Assembly (NCBI GenBank): GCA_014523515.1
Contig: JAATVJ010000158.1
Coordinates: forward strand, 1-14,670
Source of the DNA: Nitrososphaerales archaeon TH1177
GTDB lineage: Archaea > Thermoproteota > Nitrososphaeria > Nitrososphaerales > Nitrososphaeraceae
Reading direction: 5' to 3'
DNA length: 14,670 bases
Positions 1 through 6,033 of the stretch are shown piece after piece. Made by a program: the position numbers and the translations under genes. Within the stretch, counting starts at the first letter, position 1. Each line of letters starts with the position of its first letter. The notes under the pieces were generated by a model. It did not search any database. It worked only from the letters and a program-made list of their open reading frames with translations, and was not told the DNA's origin.

Positions 1-270
1 AATTAGCATGCGAAGGGTTTTTTATAATAGTAAATAAAGTTATTATTAGCAAATCAATACCATTGTATTTCTATATTAAATATATGATATACGACATAAT
101 CAAAAATTCGAAATTTATTTAGAATATTATAAAATTATCAAATTAGTAATTAAATAATATTATCTTTTAATTAATGGTAATGAAACTATGACAATAAAAT
201 TATCTTAAATCAATATATATCATAACTATCATTATCTATTATACTAAAATATTAGCAAAGACAAAAGACT

Positions 271-321
271 CTGTCAATGCCATAGCCTTACTAATATTCT
301 CCATAGGCTATGGCATTTCAG
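271..321. repeat. Stem-loop, 12-bp perfect inverted repeat
   Basis: AATGCCATAGCC at 276-287 pairs perfectly with GGCTATGGCATT at 306-317, leaving an 18-nt loop. A small interior mismatch then allows CTG (271-273) to pair with CAG (319-321). The arms are clearly more GC-rich than the surrounding DNA. No adjacent gene ends here, so a terminator role is not obvious. It could be part of a small RNA, a protein-binding palindrome or a relic of a mobile element. Confidence 0.6.
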
Positions 322-585
322 TAAATAATGCATCAAAAATCATACAAGAATAATGATAACTAATACAAATAAAAAAGTAATTCTTTAAAGATACTATAAT
401 TTTTGTTATTTCAATTTATTTGTTTAAAAAGAGGAAAAAGGAGAGATAATAATTGGCTTAACCATCTTTTATTTTTTTAATTTATATTCTCTGAAAATTT
501 GTTATAGACTGAAAGAAAAATTATGAATGATATAAAATTTATTAATTATTAAATCTAGAAGCAGAGTTTTGAAATATAATTATTT

Positions 586-739
586 TATACCATTTAGCAT
601 ATATTTTCTAATCAGATTTACTTATAATATCATATAATCAGGAAAAAATATTTGCTATCGTGTTTAATAATAGTAATGTTAAACTACTTTAAAGTATTCC
701 AACAGCGATTTGATTAGAAAATATATGCTAAATGGTATA
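586..739 (+). mobile_element. MITE-like element, copy A (154 bp, 29-bp perfect TIRs)
   Basis: The 29 bases at 586-614 (beginning TATACCATTTAGC) are an exact inverted copy of 711-739 (ending GCTAAATGGTATA). A second copy of exactly the same length lies at 9618-9771 in the opposite orientation. By eye the two differ at about 17 of 154 positions with no gaps. There is no coding capacity. The outermost TA on each side fits a TA target duplication, as used by IS630/Tc1-type transposases, and a broken IS630 transposase gene lies 1.1 kb away. Descent from that particular IS is not shown, because I cannot identify its ends. Small size, TIRs, no ORF and dispersed copies are the hallmarks of a MITE. 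Confidence 0.85.
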
Positions 740-942
740 CAAATGTCAAATAATTGCCATATCAAAAAAATTTTTAAAATAAACCGTTCATAATTGAATG
801 TTAACATGTAAGGACCGTACTGTAATATATCAAACTTCCACTATTTCTGGTCAATAAATAACTTTTTTTTGATAATCAGGTATAAATTGTTCCAAATAGC
901 TCAGAATTGTTGAGAAAGTCATTTAATACAAGTATTCAATTT

Positions 943-962
943 AGGAAGGAAGAAGCCTTCCT
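943..962 (-). terminator. Hairpin directly after the membrane-protein stop codon
   Basis: AGGAAGG (943-949) and CCTTCCT (956-962) form a 7-bp perfect stem with a 6-nt loop. It begins at the base next to the TAA stop (963-965, minus strand) of the membrane-protein gene. The position suggests a 3'-end processing or termination signal for that transcript. Archaeal termination depends mainly on U-tracts rather than hairpins, and no strong T-run follows on the minus strand, so the role is inferred. Confidence 0.45.
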
Positions 963-1631
963 TTATTCTGTATTTCGTTTTTTTCTTAATTCTTGTATTA
1001 CAAAGTCTATGTATCTTTTTAATTCATTTTCATTAAATTCTATTGGAACATTTGTTACTCTTTCTAAACTATCTTTGCGTTGAGTAACTTCAGTGACAAT
1101 TTTTTCAATTTCTTTCTTCATCTCTGCTTGTCCTATTAATCCCAATAACCTTGATTCTGAGACATAGTTGTATATGGATTTACGCAATCTGTCATTAGCT
1201 GAAACAAGTACTGCTGAATTATAAATTCCTGACAACATAAAAAATGCTCCTATAATTAAAACTGTAATAGTCACAAGTCCAAATGGAGGATAGGGAACAA
1301 GAGTCTGGACTACTGCCTGATTTGAACCAAATATTAAAAGAATACCCCATCCAGCAATAATCATGTATGATTTTATATTTTTTTCATAACCTATGATCTT
1401 TGATATGTTCCAGAATACAATTGCAAAAGTCAATCCTCCAATTGGTTTACTTAATGATAGAAATGTTGTTAATATAATAGAAACAGTAATCGGATCAATT
1501 GTTAAATATGAAACCAATATATTTGCAAAGATAAATTGATAAAGGTAATTTATTAAAAAATACAAAAGTGGTATAGATAATAATATCCAGTATAATATAG
1601 CATTAATTAGCTTCTCTCTATAATAATTCAT
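963..1631 (-). CDS. Polytopic membrane protein of unknown function
   Basis: 222 residues, not assigned to a named family. About four to five hydrophobic segments are visible: roughly residues 9-44 (probably two helices with a tight turn), 46-60, 63-80, 89-110 and 118-145. A charged, helical cytoplasmic-looking tail of about 75 residues follows (146-222, rich in K/E/R and ending ELKRYIDFVIQELRKKRNTE). The architecture suggests an integral membrane protein with a soluble C-terminal coiled region; no catalytic motif is seen. The ATG overlaps by one base the TAA of a short upstream reading frame (TAATG), so it was probably translated by coupling as the second gene of an operon whose first gene is now truncated. 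No separate SD is visible. A hairpin follows the stop codon. Confidence 0.7.
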   Translation of the reverse strand: MNYYREKLINAILYWILLSIPLLYFLINYLYQFIFANILVSYLTIDPITVSIILTTFLSLSKPIGGLTFAIVFWNISKIIGYEKNIKSYMIIAGWGILLIFGSNQAVVQTLVPYPPFGLVTITVLIIGAFFMLSGIYNSAVLVSANDRLRKSIYNYVSESRLLGLIGQAEMKKEIEKIVTEVTQRKDSLERVTNVPIEFNENELKRYIDFVIQELRKKRNTE

Positions 1632-1777
1632 TAATAAGGCTGTTGTAATCCATATGCTAATAAATGATAAATAGAAGATACTTTGTGAATATTATCCAAA
1701 AATACGTATCTACCAACAGATATGTCTACTGTGCCTCCAACAAATTTTCTTATTTCATCAGGTCTGTCAGTTAACAG
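1631..1777 (-). pseudogene. C-terminal remnant of an unidentified gene, coupled to the membrane-protein gene
   Basis: Reading the minus strand from 1777 to the TAA at 1631-1633 gives 48 codons of protein-like sequence, including DRPDEIRKFVGGTVDISVG and ending AYGLQQPY. It has no ATG and an in-frame TAA immediately upstream (1778-1780). The stop overlaps the ATG of the next gene as TAATG, the arrangement expected of a genuine cotranscribed gene pair. I infer that the 5' part was lost, plausibly when the IS630 element now at 1882 arrived or when the region rearranged. I do not recognise the family. The alternative is that it is a chance open frame; the regular codons and exact stop/start overlap argue against this. 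Confidence 0.45.
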
Positions 1778-1881
1778 TTATGTAAATGCATAGATTGACA
1801 ATTATAGTAAACTACCATTTACCTTTTTGACAAATATTTCTGATAGGTGAGCTTTAGCTGGGTGTATAATTATTCAGTCGT

Positions 1882-2576
1882 GTGGTAAGGTATACTCCCA
1901 TCATCAGAGAAATTAAAGATAAAGATAAAAATAAACTGTATACTCTTTTGGATACAAATTCAGAAATAAAATATAGGATAAAAATAGTACTTCTTGCTAA
2001 TGACGGGTACACAGTACCAGAAATAAGAGAGATGACCAACATATATGATAAGACCATTAGAAAGTGGATTCATAAATTCAACGAGATGAAAATAGATGGT
2101 CTATTTACAAAAATAGATTATTCTCATACGGTAAAGATAGACAATGATACAAGAAAAGAGATTGTAAAGATAGCATCTACAAATCCAAGAGATCTGGGAT
2201 TAAAATTCTCTACATGGTCACTGAGATCACTTGCAGGTTATCTTACCAAAGAAGACAAAAAGATAGTAAAACAAGGAATCAGTCATACAAGAATTAAAGA
2301 GATCCTGAATGAAAGTAAAATAGAATGGAGGAATTCAAAGACGGTACTTGGAAAGAGTAGAGAGATCCTGAATACGAATTGAAAAAAAAGAGGATTGAAG
2401 AATTAAGATACAATACACACCTGCTGATTCTATATATTACTGTATCAAGACGAAAAGGGATCAATAGCAGCAAAAACATACGCGGTGGTTCATCATGGTG
2501 TTCGACACAGTCCAGGATAGAAAAAGCACAGAAGATAAAAGGTATTCTAAATGTATTTGGTATCAAATATCTGTAA
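1882..2576 (+). pseudogene. IS630-family transposase, broken by frameshifts and 3'-truncated
   Basis: The intact first part (166 codons, GTG start at 1882) has the IS630 N-terminal layout: a helix-turn-helix around residues 38-70 (LLANDGYTVPEIREM...), then the characteristic segment NPRDLGLKFSTWSLRSLAGY at 101-120. The frame then breaks. Removing one dinucleotide from each of four short tandem tracts restores one continuous reading: (AG)n at 2359-2365, (AC)n at 2415-2420, (TA)n at 2431-2437 and (CG)2 at 2481-2484. The restored protein includes YQDEKGSIAAKTYGGSSWC, whose Asp is the first residue of the DDE triad, then STQSRIEKAQKIKGILNVFG. The reading ends at TAA 2574-2576, so the second Asp and the Glu are absent. 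The gene cannot encode an active transposase. Neither IS end nor a target duplication could be placed. Confidence 0.85.
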
Positions 2577-2623
2577 ATTTGATAAATATATAGTTTATCT
2601 ATAACACTCTATAAAAATCTAAC

Positions 2624-2905
2624 AATTCCCATAAATAATGAAATAAACTAATTGTTTATCATAAATTTATATAAATACTTACTCTACAGTCATTTAATAG
2701 AAATCCATATCTTTTATCAATTTCTATGGGAATATATTTCATCTAACTATAAATATTAGGGGAATTTGTCAATATGTTAGTTAGTATTATTTTTCTATAG
2801 ATGTTATTATTTACAATATAGACATATGTGATATTCATAGGAGATGCTAATTAATTAAGATTAAGTATGATATTTACTCCTTAAACACCAGTATTGCAAT
2901 TCTCC
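2624..2905 (+). repeat. ~280-bp dispersed repeat, copy 1
   Basis: This stretch aligns with 5381-5657 in the same orientation. The last 79 bases (2827-2905) match 5579-5657 at 78 of 79 positions. Upstream the copies are diverged but still alignable, with shared blocks AATGAAATAAACTA, ATATAAATACTTA and TACAATATAGA. Both ends resemble AATTC(T)CC. Internal pairings include ATTCCCATA (2625-2633) with TATGGGAAT (2725-2733) and CTAACTA (2743-2749) with TAGTTAG (2778-2784). A TTTATATAAATA sequence near 2666-2677 would serve as an archaeal TATA box reading rightward. No ORF is visible. It may be a mobile-element relic or a repeated noncoding RNA locus. Confidence 0.75.
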
Positions 2906-3026
2906 GGGATTTGAACTTGTCAGTATGAGAATTCACTTAACTAGTATTTAGCTTTTATTATAATAATGATATTGAATATTATTAAAATTTGAATTTAAAA
3001 GCAAGAAAAAAATTGAACTAATAAAG

Positions 3027-3036
3027 TAATATATAG
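3027..3036 (+). promoter_or_regulatory. TATA box for the 3087 gene
   Basis: TAATATATAG lies about 55 bases upstream of the ATG at 3087. An archaeal start site about 25 bases downstream would give a leader of roughly 30 nt that still contains the strong Shine-Dalgarno sequence at 3072-3079. Confidence 0.5.
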
Positions 3037-3071
3037 AATTGTCTGAGACAGTTGAACAAGCAAGAAGGAAA

Positions 3072-3079
3072 GAGGTGAT
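3072..3079 (+). promoter_or_regulatory. Strong Shine-Dalgarno GAGGTGAT
   Basis: GAGGTGAT is complementary to the archaeal 16S 3' end (AUCACCUC) and lies 7 bases before the ATG at 3087. It fixes this start and is by far the best ribosome-binding site in the window. Confidence 0.75.
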
Positions 3080-3086
3080 AAAATAA

Positions 3087-3527
3087 ATGAAGAGAAATTA
3101 TGAAGAAATGAAATCAAAAGTGGAAAAAGTAATGCAAGAGAGTATAGAAGCTATCAAAAATGATATTAATTTCTTTCAACAAGGATTGACAAAATTTGAT
3201 AATGAAAAACCAAATGACTCAAATAGTTTGTTATTAAAAGCAATGTTTGCATGGTTTCAAAACTTCTCTATTCGTAATATAACATTATATTATCTTCAAA
3301 AGGAAAGTATGCTTGGCTTCATATGGGCACAGGAACAAATTGAAAATATAAATGAAAGATTTGAAAAGATTAATCCTGAAGATACAATAGAAATAGAATC
3401 TAAGTTAAATGATATGCATAACAAATTTGAATCTACATTAGAAGCCTTAAGCTCAAGATTGGAAAAAATGAATCAAGAAGAGGAGAGATTAAAGAAAAAA
3501 ATGAAGGATAACGTATTCTATGGATAG
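3087..3527 (+). CDS. Helical, coiled-coil hypothetical protein
   Basis: 146 residues, almost entirely predicted helix, with no signal peptide or membrane segment. Residues 1-35 form a charged amphipathic helix (MKRNYEEMKSKVEKVMQESI...). Residues 48-82 hold an aromatic-rich stretch (AMFAWFQNFSIRNITLYYL, then MLGFIWAQEQ) that could be a surface-binding amphipathic helix or a helix-bundle core. Residues 84-140 are a clear coiled coil of Glu, Lys and Leu/Ile repeats. The overall look is that of phasin-like or PhaE-like granule-associated helical proteins, but no diagnostic motif lets me assign it. The start is supported by GAGGTGAT at ideal spacing and a TATA box. It stands alone, between the 280-bp repeat and a possible small ORF. 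The strong ribosome-binding site suggests good expression. Confidence 0.75.
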   Translation: MKRNYEEMKSKVEKVMQESIEAIKNDINFFQQGLTKFDNEKPNDSNSLLLKAMFAWFQNFSIRNITLYYLQKESMLGFIWAQEQIENINERFEKINPEDTIEIESKLNDMHNKFESTLEALSSRLEKMNQEEERLKKKMKDNVFYG

Positions 3528-3593
3528 CTATATCATTTAAAAAAAGCCATTATTATTGCAAATTGAACAAGTCAAAGGTTTAAGGAGTTCAGC

Positions 3594-3719
3594 ATGAGAA
3601 GGAATAATTTTTCTTTTACTGTAAATTGGATTTTAAAGTATTATGAAAAAAATAATTTGTTACTACCATCTAATATTGAGAATTCTTACATACTACTAAA
3701 AATGTCTAGAAATGTCTGA
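3594..3719 (+). CDS. Possible 41-residue protein
   Basis: ATG at 3594 is preceded by AAGGAG (3582-3587) with 6-base spacing, and the frame is open for 41 codons to TGA at 3717-3719. The product starts MRRNNFSFTVNWILKYYEKN and ends KMSRNV. It is basic, with no cysteine motif or membrane segment. It lies 66 bases after the helical-protein gene on the same strand and might be cotranscribed. I do not recognise it. The SD and spacing are the only real support, and open frames of this length also arise by chance. The remaining gene-free bases up to 3870 show nothing else. Confidence 0.3.
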   Translation: MRRNNFSFTVNWILKYYEKNNLLLPSNIENSYILLKMSRNV

Positions 3720-3870
3720 AAGAATGGCTATTATTCACTATCAAAAAATCAACATCCAAATAAAAAATTCGATACTTAAAGAATCTAATTTCGCTATTAA
3801 AAACACATCTTCAAATGCTTTTTAGTCATTTTTGTTTAAATATAATATTGTTTCTCATCTTTTAATGTTA

Positions 3871-5268
3871 TTAATTGTTTTTCAAAGGTAATATTCTATA
3901 AATAGCCCCAAACTTTTCTGATTTTGATTGCTTTAATCCTGAAACTACGTAGAGATATCCATCAGAGCCTTGCTTCACATCTGTAATAATACTAAAACCT
4001 TCGGCAAATAATATATCACCATATTCTGTTTTATTTAGTGCTATTTTATCTGTTAGGTTACCTTTTAAATCTAGTCCAGTTCTATTCTCATTGAGATCAA
4101 AATGAAATATTCTTCCACCGTCTGCAGATCCAACAAACATGTCATTTTCATAGACAGAGTCCAATCTGTCTGAATCAAGAAATAATAATGCAGTCGGAGC
4201 TATTGTTTTACCCCATATGAATTCTGGAGGGCTATAATGTCCTTTTCCGTTAAAATAAACTAGATCTTCTGGATTGTCTTCTACTATGGTTACATATTGA
4301 CCTTTCTTGTTCTTTAACCTGTCTCCCAAATCATTAGATTCCCAAATGCCATAAACTTTATCAGCACCACTATTGAATCCAGGTTCTACCAGATTAATCT
4401 CATCTCCAAATTGTGGTCCATTTTCGGTATCCCATAGTTTTCCTGTTAATGGATCAAAATCAATTCCAAAACTATTTCTAATTCCATAGGCATAATATAA
4501 GTTAAGAGGATATTCATTTCCAAGTATTCCTTCTCTACCATTATTATCTAGAACTGGATATCCATCTTGAGTTATTCTTAAAATTCCAGCTCTGCCATCC
4601 ACGAATTTACCATCCTCAAAGTTTTGAGTCTTGGTTTTGTATACCTTTAGTGGAATAGTATCTTGGAAGTTTCCTACGGTAATATAAAGATTTTCATCAG
4701 GTCCTATTCTTATTATTCCGCCAGCATGAGAAGGGTCAGGAAATGAAGGAACACCAGCCAGCAATTTTGGATTTACAAGAACATTCTTTTGATTATCTAA
4801 ATCATATCTATAAACACGATTTTCGCAATCTAGATTTTTTTCATTACATTTAATATAGTAAAGAAAGACATTATGTGTGAGCTTTTTATTTTCAATAAAA
4901 AAAGTGGTATCATAAAAATTTTTCTTCTCGCTAACAGCAATTCCTAGCAAACCCCGTTCATCTTTTATACTTGCATCAACATGTAAAAGTGGTTTTTCAA
5001 GGAGATTTCCATTTACTACTCTATTTACATTCCCAGTATTTTTTTCTAGAATTAAAAAGTCATCTGGACCTAAAAATGCCATGGTAGTAGGAAAGTCGAG
5101 TCCAGATACTACTAATTCTATTTTTAAATTGGGATCATAAAGTGTAATATTTTCTTCACTAAGAAGTTGTTGTTGGTCTTGTTGTTGTGCATAAATATTA
5201 TAAAAACTAAAAAATGTAAGAGAAATAGATAAAAAAGATATCATGATCATGATCATATTTCTATACAC
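3871..5268 (-). CDS. Secreted PQQ-dependent aldose sugar dehydrogenase-like protein
   Basis: 465 residues of the soluble glucose/aldose sugar dehydrogenase beta-propeller family, which oxidises sugars outside the membrane using PQQ and Ca2+. A signal peptide covers about residues 1-28, ending YNIYA before a Gln-rich linker (29-34). Family signatures: GLDFPTTMAFLGPDDFLILE (56-75), DERGLLGIAV (103-112), SHAGGIIRIGPDENLYITVG (180-199) with H181 in the catalytic-base position, YGIRNSFGIDFDP (261-273) with R264, and ENGPQFGDEINL (282-293). The predicted start is GTG at 5268; ATG codons 5, 7 and 9 (first at 5256) are alternatives, but the GTG start keeps an Arg in the signal-peptide n-region. A TATA box lies at 5299-5309, giving a very short leader. 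Substrate and quinone are inferred from the family. The gene stands alone between the two copies of the 280-bp repeat. Confidence 0.9.
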   Translation of the reverse strand: MYRNMIMIMISFLSISLTFFSFYNIYAQQQDQQQLLSEENITLYDPNLKIELVVSGLDFPTTMAFLGPDDFLILEKNTGNVNRVVNGNLLEKPLLHVDASIKDERGLLGIAVSEKKNFYDTTFFIENKKLTHNVFLYYIKCNEKNLDCENRVYRYDLDNQKNVLVNPKLLAGVPSFPDPSHAGGIIRIGPDENLYITVGNFQDTIPLKVYKTKTQNFEDGKFVDGRAGILRITQDGYPVLDNNGREGILGNEYPLNLYYAYGIRNSFGIDFDPLTGKLWDTENGPQFGDEINLVEPGFNSGADKVYGIWESNDLGDRLKNKKGQYVTIVEDNPEDLVYFNGKGHYSPPEFIWGKTIAPTALLFLDSDRLDSVYENDMFVGSADGGRIFHFDLNENRTGLDLKGNLTDKIALNKTEYGDILFAEGFSIITDVKQGSDGYLYVVSGLKQSKSEKFGAIYRILPLKNN

Positions 5269-5298
5269 TTCATTCTCTAATTAGAAAATAATGCTTCG

Positions 5299-5309
5299 AA
5301 ATATATTAA
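5299..5309 (-). promoter_or_regulatory. TATA box for the sugar dehydrogenase gene
   Basis: Minus-strand TTAATATATTT about 31-41 bases upstream of the GTG. A start site about 25 bases downstream would fall near 5278, so the mRNA would have a leader of only about 10-22 nt and little room for a Shine-Dalgarno sequence, as is common in archaea. Confidence 0.5.
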
Positions 5310-5351
5310 CTTAAGTATAGGAAATTAGGTAATTTAATCTTATAATAAAAA

Positions 5352-5674
5352 TAGAAAAGGAATTCTATAATAATTTAAATAATTCTCCTAAAAATGAAAT
5401 AAACTATTTGATATTAACAAATATATATAAATACTTATCCTATGGTCAATTAATAGAAAGATATTTTCTATTGTTTTCTATAGGGACATATAATCTAACT
5501 GAAAATATCAAATAGATTTATTTAATGATGATAGTTGTGAATATTCCCTATAGAAGGTATGTCTACAATATAGATAGTTGTGATATTCATAGGAAATGCT
5601 AATTAATTAAGATTAAGTATGATATTTACTCCTTAAACACCAGTATTGCAATTCTCCTTTAGAAAAGGAATTCT
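5352..5674. repeat. 15-bp direct repeats flanking repeat copy 2
   Basis: TAGAAAAGGAATTCT occurs exactly at 5352-5366 and again at 5660-5674, two bases after the end of the 280-bp repeat copy 2. The arrangement resembles a target-site duplication or recombination site around an inserted segment of about 293 bp (5367-5659). Equivalent flanks are not found around copy 1. Confidence 0.6.
5381..5657 (+). repeat. ~280-bp dispersed repeat, copy 2
   Basis: Partner of 2624-2905, same orientation, 2752 bp downstream measured on the near-identical 79-base tail (5579-5657). Both ends carry AATTCTCC. Internal complementary segments are CTATTTGATATT (5404-5415) with AATATCAAATAG (5504-5515) and TTCTATAGGGA (5476-5486) with TCCCTATAGAA (5545-5555). 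These pairings cross each other, so they are either alternatives or a pseudoknot. The shared ATATAAATACTTA near 5425-5437 again resembles a TATA box. No ORF is present. Confidence 0.75.
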
Positions 5675-5748
5675 CACTTCATTTCTCTTCCTCTTCCTTC
5701 TTCTTGTTGATCCTCGTCTTCTTTTTTTTATTGTTGTTTTTGTTTTTG

Positions 5749-6033
5749 TTATTTTTTATTTTTCTGTTGCATAAAATGACTTATTAATGTGAATGTGAGA
5801 ACACCTATAGCAAACCCAATGATCAAAGTATGATAATTTCCTTGATTTGATGATTTGACCATTATAGAAAATGCTATTGTTCCTAAAAATATTCTACTTG
5901 CTATACCTACTATATTTGATTTGATCCTGTTAGATATATTTATAGAAGTTGCCAAATATGCAGCAATTGGAAAAATAATAGCCAAAGAAAAACCAGCGAA
6001 TAATACAGTAATTATAGGATTATTTGTTTCCAT
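5749..6033 (-). CDS. Small three-helix membrane protein, hypothetical
   Basis: 94 residues with three hydrophobic segments: about 7-29 (ITVLFAGFSLAIIFPIAAYL), 42-59 (VGIASRIFLGTIAFSIMV) and 68-88 (HTLIIGFAIGVLTFTLI), then a short basic tail QQKNKK. No family recognised. The ATG at 6033 has only a weak AAGGT upstream. After the TAA the mRNA is an unbroken purine-rich stretch (5690-5748) that, in the next frame, would read as about 24 Asn/Lys/Glu-rich codons ending at a TGA. A frameshift in the A-run near the stop would attach this highly charged tail, but an ordinary purine-rich 3' UTR is the simpler reading. The opposite-strand frame over 5855-6088 is a shadow. Confidence 0.6.
   Translation of the reverse strand: METNNPIITVLFAGFSLAIIFPIAAYLATSINISNRIKSNIVGIASRIFLGTIAFSIMVKSSNQGNYHTLIIGFAIGVLTFTLISHFMQQKNKK

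Larger units (their letters stand above)
1..942. other. Gene-free AT-rich spacer with a hairpin and MITE copy A
   Basis: No convincing gene is visible in these 942 bases. The stretch is very AT-rich and every frame is closed at short intervals. It contains a 12-bp inverted repeat (276-317) and a 154-bp element with perfect 29-bp terminal inverted repeats (586-739), both listed separately. The downstream end abuts the hairpin following the minus-strand membrane-protein gene. Otherwise I see nothing. Confidence 0.6.

Noticed and set aside
1..122. Open frame from the left edge to TAG at 120-122 (about 39 codons)
   Set aside because: Hydrophobic and Ile-rich as expected of AT-rich noncoding DNA; too short, with no recognisable motif, to call a partial gene.
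1854..2057. Minus-strand 67-codon frame
   Set aside because: Shadow of the IS630 transposase reading frame on the opposite strand.
2294..2566. Minus-strand 90-codon frame with repetitive Leu/Ser/Phe sequence
   Set aside because: Antisense to the transposase relic; its internal repetition comes from the duplicated GAGATCCTGAAT-like words on the other strand.
2904..2955. tRNA-like T-loop on the minus strand (GTTCAAATCCCGG)
   Set aside because: The loop matches the tRNA consensus, but the T-stem does not pair, the distance to any anticodon loop is too short and no acceptor or D-arm can be built. At most it is a degenerate fragment next to the end of repeat copy 1.
5235..5256. ATCATGATC repeated motif as a regulatory palindrome
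   Set aside because: It encodes the alternating Met-Ile start of the dehydrogenase signal peptide; no reason to infer more.
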